Positions 23,839 through 32,814 are shown, counted from the first letter of the stretch. The stretch: 39,646 nucleotides of DNA from Pantoea stewartii subsp. stewartii (GCF_008801695.1 NZ_VZPF01000047.1:1-39646); one strand, 5' to 3'. The notes: generated by a model not told the origin, from the letters alone. A program made the numbers and translations.

Positions 23839-24931
23839 ATGACCAGCCTGCGCTTACAGAACGTTAAGAAATCCTATGACAACATCGGGGTGATTCACGG
23901 GGTCGATCTCACCATAAACAGCGGCGAGTTTGTTGTGTTTGTCGGGCCTTCCGGCTGTGGCAAATCCACCCATGCTACGCATGATCGCCGGACTGGAAGA
24001 GATTACGGACGGAAAGCTGCTCATCGACGACAAAGACATGACCCGCCAGCCTGCCACCGAACGCGGCATTGCCATGGTCTTTCAGTCTTACGCGCTCTAT
24101 CCCAATATGACCGTGCGCGGCAATCTGGCGTATCCGTTAGAGGTCATGAAGAAATCAAAAGCGGAGATTGCCCAGGCCATTGAACAGACCGCCGCGCGCT
24201 TACACCTGACAGAACTGTTAGACCGCCTGCCGCGCGCACTGTCCGGTGGTCAGCGCCAGCGCGTCGCCATTGGCCGGGCCATCATTCGTCATCCCCGCAT
24301 TTTCCTGTTTGATGAGCCGCTGTCCAACCTGGATGCCGAACTGCGTCTGCAGATGCGCATTGAAATCGCCCGTCTGCATGCCTCACTGGGCAATACCATG
24401 ATCTATGTTACTCACGATCAGTCTGAGGCGATGACGCTGGCCGATCGCATCGTCGTGCTGCGTAAAGGCAAGATTGAGCAGGTGGGCGCGCCGCTGAGCC
24501 TGTACAGCGATCCCGACAACCTGTTTGTGGCCGGATTTATTGGCTCACCGAAGATGAATTTCCTGCGAGCTGAGATTACGGCGACGCGTCAGGGCGAAGT
24601 GCAGTTAACCGTCCCTGATCTCGCCATCACGCAGCTGGTACTGAAGATTGAGGCGCCCTGCCATGAAGGTCAGCGCGTAACGCTGGGCATTCGCCCTGAA
24701 CATATTCAGCCCGCTGCCGCCACACCATCTGCACAGCAATTTAGCGGAACGCTGTCCTTTGCCGAAATGCTTGGCCATACCAGCTACCTTTATCTGGATG
24801 TGGGCATTGAACAGATGTTGGTGGTAGAAGAACGTGAGGCTCAGCCACGTGAGTTGGGGACGGCGGTCAGGCTGGGACTGTCAACCGATCACTGCCTGCT
24901 GTTTGATGAGCAGGGGCAGCGTCTGCGCTAA
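23839..24931 (+). pseudogene. Sugar ABC transporter ATPase (MalK/UgpC type) frameshifted after Walker A
   Basis: The two halves together encode a MalK/UgpC-like ATPase of 363 residues. The first frame begins at ATG 23839 and runs [15 protein letters not shown] to GPSGCGKST (Walker A). One extra base near 23970-23973 (ACCCATG where ACCCTG is expected) then shifts the frame. The other frame continues [28 protein letters not shown] (Q-loop), LSGGQRQRVAIGRAI, IFLFDEPLSNLD (Walker B) and THDQSEAMTLADR, with a C-terminal TOBE domain. Without correction the product stops soon after Walker A and cannot hydrolyse ATP. It would be the energiser for the permeases on the opposite strand. Confidence 0.88.
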
Positions 24932-24938
24932 ACCGGAT

Positions 24939-25010
24939 GGCGCCCCGGCGCCGTCAGATGACTTTTCCAGCTTCACCAGTGCAGGCCGCATCATCATACC
25001 AGCGGCCTGC
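24939..25010. terminator. Hairpins between convergent ATPase and ROK genes
   Basis: A GC palindrome (GGCGCC-CC-GGCGCC, 24939-24952) is followed by a 9-bp stem GCAGGCCGC/GCGGCCTGC (24981-25010, 12-base loop). Both lack T-tracts, but the convergent position suggests bidirectional transcription ends. Confidence 0.4.
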
Positions 25011-25020
25011 GCGCCCCTCG

Positions 25021-26139
25021 TCAGGTCACCGGTTCTTCGTCTGCCTGTGCAGCCAGCAGGTCGAGCAGCATGTTCACGGCGAAACCCGCCGCGCCCAAGG
25101 CCCACATCCGGTTGGATTCGGTGAGAAACTGCAGCGGTGTCATATGAGGCGTAAGCTTCAGACGATAGGCCTGAAAGCTTTGGGTGATATGGTCTAAAAG
25201 AATACGCGAGGCCATATGCGGCTCCATAGCCAGATAAACGATATCCGGATCGTAGGCGACCGACAGGTTTGCCAGTGAAATTCCCAGCTCACGACCGGCC
25301 TCTTCCAGCGCCGCCAGCACATCGGACGTCGGACGCTGATCAAGCGCCTGCAGCGTTAACGGACCGCCCTCCTCATCCTGCGCCACACGTTGCAGAATGG
25401 CGCGGGACGAGGCCACATCCTCCAGCAGGCGCATCGAGCCATCACCGACCAGGCCATTGCCAATTTCGCCCGCTTTGCCGTGCCGTCCACGGTACAGTCG
25501 CCGGTTGAGAATGATGCCCGCACCGATGCCTTTGCCGTACGTGGCGATAACGGCAGACTGTGCATGACCCAGTTGCCCAAAGACCATCGTTGCCATCGCC
25601 ATCGCGTTGGCATCGTTTTCGATAAAGACCGGCAGAGAAAAGCGCGTTTCCAGTAGCTGCGCAATGGGGACATTTTCCCAGTCGAGAACTTTAGACCGGA
25701 TGCAGTAGCCGTTTTCGGCATCGACTAAACCGGACAGGGCCAGGCCAATCGCACCGACGTGTTTTTCTTCAACACCGCGTAAAAACCTGGCCAGTGCGTC
25801 GCCTAACTGACGCGGCGTGATCGCGCCCGCAGGCATCTGCTGTTCCCCCAGCAAATTGCCGCTGAGATCCGTCATGACGATCAGGTTACGTTCGGCATTC
25901 AGCTGGATTCCGATGACGCTGGCGCGATCGGGATTCAGCCCCAGCAAAGTTTTAGGCCGCCCCATTGACACCCGCCGCAGGCCAAGCTCCTGCACAATGC
26001 CCTGGGCGAGCAGGCGGTTGGTCGCCTGAGAAACGGTCGACATACTGAGTCCACTGCGAACCTTCAGGTCAGACTGACTGATGGGCGCATGTTCCACAAT
26101 CAGTCGCAGAATGCGCGCGGTGACGTTGGGAGCGATCAT
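25021..26139 (-). CDS. ROK-family transcriptional regulator (NagC/Mlc/XylR type)
   Basis: A 372-residue ROK regulator. A winged helix occupies about residues 5-70 (ISQSDLKVRSGLSMSTVSQATNRLLAQGIV). The sugar-kinase-like domain follows with ENDANAMAMA and GKGIGAGIILN. The zinc-binding cysteine cluster of classical ROK proteins is absent: the position reads GRHGKAGEIGNGLVGDGSMRLLEDVAS. Sugar binding may therefore be altered. It overlaps the upstream kinase gene by 4 bases (ATGA), so the two are co-translated. It probably controls the transporter and catabolic genes here in response to a sugar or sugar phosphate. Confidence 0.9.
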   Translation of the reverse strand: MIAPNVTARILRLIVEHAPISQSDLKVRSGLSMSTVSQATNRLLAQGIVQELGLRRVSMGRPKTLLGLNPDRASVIGIQLNAERNLIVMTDLSGNLLGEQQMPAGAITPRQLGDALARFLRGVEEKHVGAIGLALSGLVDAENGYCIRSKVLDWENVPIAQLLETRFSLPVFIENDANAMAMATMVFGQLGHAQSAVIATYGKGIGAGIILNRRLYRGRHGKAGEIGNGLVGDGSMRLLEDVASSRAILQRVAQDEEGGPLTLQALDQRPTSDVLAALEEAGRELGISLANLSVAYDPDIVYLAMEPHMASRILLDHITQSFQAYRLKLTPHMTPLQFLTESNRMWALGAAGFAVNMLLDLLAAQADEEPVT

Positions 26140-27011
26140 AAAGTCCTCAGATTTGATCGTGCCATCATTAATGCGCCGTCCAGCGCATCGTATTGCGCAG
26201 CGACCAGGCGAGCCTGCACATCACTTGCCAGCCAGGGCAAAATCGGGGTTGCCAGCCCGCCCATTAACGCAACCTGCCCCTGACTGATGGCGGAAAGACG
26301 ATTCACCATCAAACCAATATCGTGAGCGGTTTGCCGCAGTAAGACGGTAGCATGAGGATCGTCTGCATGTGCTGCGGCGAAAACCTCGGGCACCACGCGC
26401 GCCCAGTCGGCCGGCATGGCATCGCGCGTCCACAGCAGCATGGATTCCGGGCTGTGATCAAAACGCGCCATCAGGCTGTGCGTCAATGCGGTACGTTCAA
26501 CAATGGCTTCATGCGCCAGCAGCGCCAGTCGCAGTGCCCGTCGACCAAGCTCAGCGCCCGATCCCTGGTCGGAAAGCGCAAATCCCCAGCCGCCCAGCAG
26601 CGTAAAGCGTTCGCCATCCCATGCCGCGCCCTGGCTCCCGGTGCCGGTAATAAAGACCGCGCCCGGTGACGCAGCATGCGCACCGGCGCAGGCGATTTCC
26701 ACATCACTGACGACCTGCAGGGCCGCGCAGTCTGGCTGCCATTGTGCCAGACGTGCCTGAACGGAGGCCACATTAGCCCCTGCTAAACCGGCTACCAGCG
26801 ACGTGTGAGACAGCGCCTCGGGGGCCAGGCCGGCCTGAGACAGCACCGCCGCGATTAACTGTTCAACGCTGTTCAGTGCGGCATCGAACTGTGACCAGAC
26901 GTTAGCGGGACCGCCCACAGCCTGGGCCAGGAGCGTGCCCTCGCTGTCGGTTAACCGTGCGCGACACTGGGTGCCGCCGCCATCAATACCAAGGAGATAG
27001 TGTGATTGCAC
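26136..27011 (-). CDS. BadF/BadG/BcrA/BcrD-family sugar kinase (GlcNAc/GlcN kinase-like)
   Basis: A 291-residue protein of the ASKHA fold, BadF/BcrA family, which includes N-acetylglucosamine kinases and glucosamine kinase. YLLGIDGGGTQCRARLTD (about 5-22) is the phosphate-1 motif. VFITGTGSQGAAWDG is phosphate-2, followed by GGWGFALSDQGSGAELGRRAL, characteristic of this kinase group. Near the end QVALMGGLATPILPW is the adenosine motif. It probably phosphorylates the sugar imported by the adjacent ABC system, and family and context favour an amino sugar. The neighbouring ROK regulator gene overlaps its end. Confidence 0.85.
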   Translation of the reverse strand: MQSHYLLGIDGGGTQCRARLTDSEGTLLAQAVGGPANVWSQFDAALNSVEQLIAAVLSQAGLAPEALSHTSLVAGLAGANVASVQARLAQWQPDCAALQVVSDVEIACAGAHAASPGAVFITGTGSQGAAWDGERFTLLGGWGFALSDQGSGAELGRRALRLALLAHEAIVERTALTHSLMARFDHSPESMLLWTRDAMPADWARVVPEVFAAAHADDPHATVLLRQTAHDIGLMVNRLSAISQGQVALMGGLATPILPWLASDVQARLVAAQYDALDGALMMARSNLRTL

Positions 27012-27284
27012 GCGCTTCCTCCCGCCTTAACTCATCTCGATTCTGTAATCTGCGAACGATAGGTGAAAAAAACTTAAATCGCAATAACAAATAAATATAG
27101 GGAAAAAGCAATAACTATTTTTTATTTAAAATCATCTAAATAACAAAAAATACGTACGCAAATCACACAACCCGTTATTGACATTACTTTTTCCATCGTA
27201 ATAAGTTGGTGGTCAGCATCTCAACCATAACGTCCGGTCAGCGGCGTGATTACCGTTGTCAGAACTCAGGATCAGGGGTTTCCC
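27012..27284. promoter_or_regulatory. AT-rich divergent control region, kinase/oxidoreductase
   Basis: A very AT-rich 270-base gap between divergent genes. On the plus strand TTGACA (27178-27183) is followed after 15 bases by TAATAA (27199-27204), a possible though short-spaced promoter for the oxidoreductase. The 11-base word TGCGAACGATA (27051-27061) recurs at 28914-28924, both followed by A-runs. Confidence 0.45.
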
Positions 27285-28445
27285 ATGAAAGTAGGCATTA
27301 TTGGTCTCGGCTTTCGTCTTTCTCACGTGGTTAAAGAGTTTCACAAAGCCGATCCCGCATTTTCGCTGGTAGGCTATTGCGATCCCGCACCTGCCGGGCT
27401 GCCGAATCTGCACAGTTTTGGTATCGATCCCGGCAAGGCGTTTGACTCCATTGACGCGCTGCTGCAGCACGGCGGCTTTGATTTGTTGCTGGTGGGCTCG
27501 CCAAACTTTATGCATCTTGAGCATGTCACGCAGGCGCTGGCAGCAGGTTATACCGTATTTACGGAAAAGCCTGTAGTGATCAATGAAGAACAGACGATGG
27601 CGATGGCAAGACTGGTGCGCCAGTACGGTGAAGACCGAATCCTGGTTGGGCTGGTGCTGCGTTATTCACCGCTGTACCACGATCTGTTGGCCGCACGGGA
27701 CGATCGTCGACTGGGTGAAATTACCTCCATTGAAGCCACTGAGCATATCAAGCCTTACCATGGCGCGTTCTTTCAGCGCGACTGGCGCAGGCTGGAAAAA
27801 TATGCCGGCCCCTATATTCTGGAAAAATGCTGTCACGACATCGATCTCTATCAGGGATTAATGCAGGAACGTCCTGTGCGGGTTGCCAGCTTTGGTGGAC
27901 GCAAATCCTTTACACCGCAACATGCGCCGCAGGGCGCAGTGAATGCGCAGTCTGAGATTTACCATACTAAACCGAGTGGCTGGGCGAGTACCGACGCGGT
28001 CTTTGACAGCGATGCGGACATCGTCGATTACCAGACGGCCCTGATTGAATATGCCAGTGGCGCGACGCTCGCCTTTCACGCCAACCTGAATGTCCCGGAC
28101 GAGTTCCGTCGCTTCTGCGTGATCGGGACTGACGGCATGGCCGAGGGCGATTTTGTCCGTAACTATTTCCGCGTGCACAACGCACGTACCGGCGAAAAAG
28201 AGGTTGAAACCATCTATAACGGTAATGCCTACGATGGCCACTACGGGGCCGATGCCTTGATGGCTGAAGAGATCGTGAAACATATTAAGCAGGGCACGCC
28301 GCTAAAAGTTTCTGTGATCGATGCACTGGAAGCGGGCCTGACGGCCATTAAGATTGACGAAGCGCGCAAAACCCGCAGCGTCATCGATCTGACCGAAAGC
28401 TGGAAAAATTTTGACGCCAACCTGGGAAAAACGGGAACGCCTTAG
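27285..28445 (+). CDS. Gfo/Idh/MocA-family sugar oxidoreductase
   Basis: A 386-residue NAD(P)-dependent oxidoreductase. The Rossmann domain begins KVGIIGLGFRLSHVVKEF and includes GSPNFMHLEHVTQAL and the EKPV motif of the family (about residue 100). The catalytic EKCCHDIDLY matches the EKxxHDxD consensus. The C-terminal domain is an open alpha/beta sheet. I chose the ATG at 27285, behind AGGGG, because the nucleotide fold starts there; the upstream GTG/ATG extension has no such support. It probably oxidises or reduces a sugar of the neighbouring uptake pathway. A strong terminator follows. Confidence 0.9.
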   Translation: MKVGIIGLGFRLSHVVKEFHKADPAFSLVGYCDPAPAGLPNLHSFGIDPGKAFDSIDALLQHGGFDLLLVGSPNFMHLEHVTQALAAGYTVFTEKPVVINEEQTMAMARLVRQYGEDRILVGLVLRYSPLYHDLLAARDDRRLGEITSIEATEHIKPYHGAFFQRDWRRLEKYAGPYILEKCCHDIDLYQGLMQERPVRVASFGGRKSFTPQHAPQGAVNAQSEIYHTKPSGWASTDAVFDSDADIVDYQTALIEYASGATLAFHANLNVPDEFRRFCVIGTDGMAEGDFVRNYFRVHNARTGEKEVETIYNGNAYDGHYGADALMAEEIVKHIKQGTPLKVSVIDALEAGLTAIKIDEARKTRSVIDLTESWKNFDANLGKTGTP

Positions 28446-28515
28446 TTCCCTCCTGATCTTTTCTCCCCCGAGAGCATCAGGTTGATCGCTAGCATCACTG
28501 ACTGGTACCTCACTC

Positions 28516-28544
28516 AAACCGGCCCTCTGGGCCGGTTTTTTTTT
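28516..28544 (+). terminator. Rho-independent terminator after the oxidoreductase gene
   Basis: AAACCGGCCC-TCT-GGGCCGGTTT forms a 10-bp perfect stem that runs into a T-tract. It is a textbook terminator about 70 bases after the stop codon. Confidence 0.9.
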
Positions 28545-29272
28545 AGGGCAAAGGGAAACGTACCGTTTCTTACCAGCCTGCCCGCCGACACGAAAGGTTG
28601 CTGACAGCCTGTGCGTGAACGACGCTCCGCACCTGCGACGCCTTCATCAGGTTCACGCTGAGGCGCGCCAGTGTGGCTGCCTGCTTACAGGAGCCACATT
28701 CAGAGTGGCTCCTGTAAGCAGGCCATTCGGCGCTGCACGCGCCTTGCGGCGTCAGGGACCAGTCAGCCACAGCCCGGTTTCTTCGGGCGTTGAGGAAAAC
28801 GCCTGTACCCGCCCTGTCCGGCGTGCCATACCGTTTCGTACGCCCCTCAATTCGTCCCGCTATTTAGCAATCTGGTCGCGTTTTCTGTCACGATTATCAC
28901 AATCATAATTACGTGCGAACGATAAAAAAAACCGATAACTCTGCTGCTAACTTTAGCCAGGAGAAAATAAAGCCATAACCGAAGCGGTAAGTCAGGCAAA
29001 AACACGACAGTTTATTCTGTGAATCTTAACTGCGGACTTTCCCGATTTCGTAAAGTTATCGCGTGTTGCTAAATTAACATGCGTGCAGTAATCACGTCTG
29101 GAAAAACCATTCAACGTTATAATTAGATGTCATATAAAGTTAAATGAATGCCTAATAAGAAGAGTGAGATAATGTGTTTGCCAACAGAATAGCGTATATT
29201 CATTGCCGTACTTCACTTTGTTAATGAAAAAATATAACGCACAGCAAACATAAAAAACGTTTCGAAGAGATA
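28545..29272. other. Gene-poor stretch with a perfect 19-bp hairpin
   Basis: No gene is convincing in these 730 bases. The first 350 are GC-rich and contain a long perfect inverted repeat (28679-28723). The rest is AT-rich and unlike its surroundings in base composition. It includes the recurrent word TGCGAACGATA (28914-28924) and presumably the promoter of the next small gene. Confidence 0.55.
28679..28723. repeat. Perfect 19-bp inverted repeat with 7-base loop
   Basis: The arm GCCTGCTTACAGGAGCCAC is followed by ATTCAGA and then its exact complement. No T-tract follows on either strand, so it is not a classical terminator. It could be a transposon or integron-like remnant, a protein-binding cruciform or an RNA structure. 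Confidence 0.85.
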
Positions 29273-29764
29273 ATGAAAAATAGCTTATATAACCCTTATA
29301 TTACTGAGCCTATTCATCACGTCACGAGCCAGGTGGCCGGTATTTGCTATCATCTTCCCAATGCGGACTTTGCACGTCCTGAGAAAATGATACTTAATGA
29401 CGACAACATTATTTCATTACACAATCACCTTGCAACTGAAGCAGCATTAATGATTATTCCGCTGTGCGATCGCCAGTTAAAGGAACAGATGAATCAGCCT
29501 GCGCGTTATTTACCTTTGCAGGATTCACGGGTGCGTATTGGTATTAATTATCACAGTCTTTTGCTTTACCGGGAAAGATTACTGGAATTAATTAACACCT
29601 ATGCTTTCTGGCTTTTTGATTTCGCACCGCCTGGCGCAGAGTGGCATTTAGTCGAATCTTTTCCCTTTTCCGCAATTGTCCTGAGTGAAACCTTCTTTAA
29701 TGACAACTATCGGAAATTTAGTTTTCCTTTCTTAATTGAATCGTTAAGGGGCTTTGTTGAATAA
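29273..29764 (+). pseudogene. Truncated degenerate-EAL-like (YdiV-like) protein
   Basis: The frame encodes 163 residues, of which the last four (GFVE) and the stop codon come from the miniature element starting at 29750. The native part ends ...FPFLIESLR. The stretch RVRIGINYHSLL...FWLFDFAPPGAEWHLVESFPFSAIVLSETFF follows the order of an EAL fold, where LExTES, DDFGTGYSS and KIDxSF would be, but none of the metal or catalytic residues are kept. That is typical of YdiV/RflP-like regulators that bind proteins rather than c-di-GMP. A likely C-terminal tail (RLSGDLIPFTL, 29923-29958) survives beyond the element, so a middle piece seems deleted. The start has GAAGAG upstream. The family assignment is tentative. 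Confidence 0.5.
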
Positions 29765-29922
29765 ATGGATTTTATGCTGTGGTACTATGAAAACGGTTGT
29801 TTCAGATAACATAAAATCAATGCGTTACATGCTTGCGTATGACGGTGTTCTGTCTGGCATCAGCGTTTTCTACCAAAACAGTGCAGACAAAACAGAATGA
29901 TTACCTATTATTCAACAAAGCC
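29750..29922 (+). mobile_element. 173-bp miniature element, copy 1 (IS903-like ends)
   Basis: The terminal inverted repeats are GGCTTTGTTGAATAA at both ends, matching the ends of IS903-group IS5-family elements. There is no transposase. An internal inverted repeat (GATTTTATG/CATAAAATC) lies in the left third. It differs from copy 2 at a single visible position. The flanking 9-mers differ (TCGTTAAGG left, CGTTTATCG right), so there is no target duplication here, suggesting a deletion or recombination next to the element. Confidence 0.92.
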
Positions 29923-29958
29923 CGTTTATCGGGCGATCTCATTCCTTTTACGCTTTAA
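29923..29958 (+). pseudogene. Probable 3' remnant of the EAL-like gene
   Basis: Directly after the element, 11 codons (RLSGDLIPFTL) and a TAA stop look like the usual end of EAL-type proteins (QG...GxPxPF). The element's own rightward frame reads into it without a shift. It is tentative because it is so short. Confidence 0.35.
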
Positions 29959-30224
29959 CCTTTCCTGCGTTCGATTAGTAATGGATCATATCGAGATGAA
30001 CCATTAACCCCTTCTAAAGTGTTGCCTTAGGTGCGTTGTTAAGAGTTTTAAGCCAAAAAAATCAAAACTCATACCAATTTTGCTATAACATTTAACACAT
30101 CTGGATCATCGAGCTTAACGGAAGAGCCTAATTAAGAATGCCTTTAACTTTTGTACTTTATGACTGAAAACAATCTATCTGATTGTTTTCTTGTGTTTTA
30201 TGGCAACGAAACGAGGTCAACATT
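29959..30224. promoter_or_regulatory. gcd upstream region with hairpin
   Basis: An AT-rich leader of about 265 bases. It contains a perfect 10-bp hairpin GAAAACAATC-TATCT-GATTGTTTTC (30166-30190) about 35 bases before the gcd start, followed by a T-rich stretch, which could attenuate transcription. No gene is visible. Confidence 0.5.
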
Positions 30225-32797
30225 ATGGGGAAAAACTCCTCATCCTTTAGCGTGGTCCGTTTTTTAACGGTGCTGTTCGCCGTGCTAACGGGTGCGTTCA
30301 TGTTAATTGGTGGTATCTGGTTAGCCACGATTGGTGGTTCCTGGTGGCTTTGTTGAATAAATGGATTTTATGCTGTGGTACTATGAAAACGGTTGTTTCA
30401 GATAACATAAAATCAATGCATTACATGCTTGCGTATGACGGTGTTCTGTCTGGCATCAGCGTTTTCTACCAAAACAGTGCAGACAAAACAGAATGATTAC
30501 CTATTATTCAACAAAGCCGTTCCTGGTACTACATCATTGGTGGTGCAGCTATGCTGCTTACCGCTTTTCTGCTCTGGCGTCGAAACAGTGCTGCGCTGCT
30601 GGTCTATGCATTACTGCTGCTGGCGACCCTGGCATGGGGCGTTTGGGAAGTCGGTACTGACTTCTGGGCGCTGGTACCTCGCACCGATGTCCTGGTCATT
30701 TTTGGCGTCTGGCTGGTGTTGCCTTTTGTTTACCGGGTCTTTTATCGCCCAGGCAAAGGCCCATTGAGTGCGATGGCGGTTGCCCTGGTGGCCAGTGCAG
30801 TCGTATTAGCCTATGCCGTCTTTAACGATCCGCAGGTTGTTAACGGCGCCGTGCCTGCCACAGCAGATACGGCGACACAGGCTCAGCCGTTGAGCAATGT
30901 TGCCGATGCTGACTGGCCAGCTTATGCACGCGATCAGCAAGGTACACGCTATTCACCGCTGAAGCAGATCAATCACGATAACGTGAAAGAGCTGCAGGTT
31001 GCCTGGCAGTTCCAGACCGGCGATATGAAAAAGCCGAGCGATCCCGGTGAAATCACCGATGAAGTGACGCCGATTAAAATCCGCGACACGCTGTATCTCT
31101 GCTCACCTCACCAGATTTTGTTCGCCCTGGATGCGGCAACGGGTAAGCAGAAATGGAAATTTGATCCCGGTTTGAAAACTGACCCAACCTTCCAGCATGT
31201 TACCTGCCGTGGTGTGTCCTACCACGAGTTCCCGGCAGCTAAAGATGCCGCGAATACGCAGCCTGCGCTGTGCTCGCGTCGTATCTACCTGCCTGTGAAC
31301 GATGGTCGCCTGTTTGCACTGGATGCGGAAACCGGTGAACGTTGCCCGGCCTTTGGTAATAACGGTGAGCAGGATCTTCAGCACAAACAGCCGGTCACTA
31401 CGCCTGGCATGTATGAGCCGACCTCTCCGCCAGTGATTACCGACACCACCATCGTGATGGCGGGTGCGGTGACCGATAACTTCTCAACCCGTGAGCCATC
31501 CGGCGTTATCCGTGGTTTTGACGTTAATACAGGCAAACTGCTGTGGGTATTTGATCCGGGTGCGAAAGATCCCAACGCGATTCCGGCGGATGAACACACG
31601 TTCACCATGAACTCGCCAAACTCTTGGGCACCTGCGGTCTACGATCCGAAACTGGATATCGTTTATCTGCCTATGGGCGTGACAACGCCTGATATCTGGG
31701 GCGGTAACCGCACCCCAGAGCAGGAGCGTTATGCGAGCAGCGTCCTGGCCCTGAATGCCACCACCGGTAAGCTGGTGTGGTCTTATCAGACCGTGCATCA
31801 CGATCTGTGGGACATGGATCTGCCGTCGCAGCCGACGCTGGCCGATATTACCGATAAAGACGGTAACACCGTGCCGGTGATTTATGCGCCAGCGAAAACC
31901 GGGAACATTTTCGTCCTGGACCGCCGTACCGGTAAAACCGTTGTACCGGCCCCCGAAACCCCGGTTCCGCAGGGTGCCGCAAAAGGCGACCACGTCTCTC
32001 CGACTCAGCCTTACTCTGAACTGACCTTCCGTCCAAAACAGAATCTGACGGACAAGGACATGTGGGGCGCCACGATGTACGACCAACTGGTGTGCCGCGT
32101 GATCTTCAAACGCCTGCGCTATGAAGGTCCGTTCACCCCGCCTTCTGAGCAAGGTACGCTGGTGTTCCCGGGTAACCTGGGCATGTTTGAGTGGGGCGGG
32201 ATTTCGGTCGATCCGCATCGTCAGATTGCGATTGCCAACCCAATGGCACTGCCGTTTGTGTCCAAGCTGATTCCGCGCGGACCGGGTAACCCGGAAGAGC
32301 CACCAGCCGGCGCAACAGGCGGTTCGGGTACCGAAACCGGTATTCAGCCGCAGTACGGCGTGCCGTATGGCGTGGAACTGAATCCGTTCCTGTCACCGTT
32401 TGGTCTGCCCTGTAAACAGCCTGCATGGGGTTATGTATCGGCGGTTGACCTGAAAACCAATAAGGTCGTCTGGAAGCAACGTATTGGTACCGTTCGTGAC
32501 AGTGCGCCAGTGCCGCTGCCATTCAAAATGGGTATGCCAATGCTGGGTGGCCCGGTCGCCACAGCCGGTAAAGTGTTCTTTATTGGCGCAACTGCCGATA
32601 ACTACCTGCGTGCTTACAGCACCGATACCGGTGAGCTGCTGTGGCAGGCGCGTCTGCCAGCAGGCGGTCAGGCGACACCAATGACTTATGAAGTTAACGG
32701 TAAGCAGTACGTCGTGATTGCTGCCGGTGGCCATGGTTCATTTGGTACCAAACTGGGCGATTATGTCATTGCCTATGCACTGCCGGACCAGAAATAA
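30225..32797 (+). pseudogene. gcd: PQQ-dependent glucose dehydrogenase gcd, interrupted by the miniature element
   Basis: Removing the 173-bp element and one 9-bp duplication (182 bases) restores a continuous 796-residue protein, exactly the E. coli Gcd length. The native enzyme has five N-terminal membrane helices and a periplasmic eight-bladed propeller that oxidises glucose to gluconolactone with PQQ and passes electrons to ubiquinone. Here the insertion falls at codon 41, in the loop GGSW|YY after helix 1. Reading into the element meets TGA within three codons. An internal ATG at 30551 could give 748 residues lacking helix 1 and the start of helix 2. The propeller part (GEITDEVTPIKI, HTFTMNSPNSWAP, GGHGSFGTKLGDYVIAYALP) is undamaged. 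Periplasmic glucose oxidation is probably lost. Confidence 0.95.
30346..30518 (+). mobile_element. 173-bp miniature element, copy 2, within gcd
   Basis: Same length and ends as copy 1. It is flanked by the perfect 9-bp target duplication GTTCCTGGT (30337-30345 and 30519-30527), as IS903-group transposases make. This proves recent transposition into gcd. Confidence 0.96.
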
Positions 32798-32814
32798 CCT
32801 GAACCTGTAAAAAC

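Noticed and set aside
28679..28723. The long hairpin as a rho-independent terminator
   Set aside because: No T-tract on either strand, and a proper terminator already ends the upstream gene at 28516-28544.
28570..28770. 66-residue minus-strand frame overlapping the 19-bp hairpin
   Set aside because: It runs through a perfect inverted repeat, which makes it unlikely to be selected as protein.
29750..30518. Composite transposon bounded by element copies 1 and 2
   Set aside because: The copies are direct repeats, the DNA between is the gcd leader, and copy 2 has its own 9-bp duplication, so it inserted independently.
30429..30767. 112-residue frame starting in element copy 2 and entering gcd
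   Set aside because: It is out of frame with gcd after the junction and ends without any known domain; only the gcd frame is real there.
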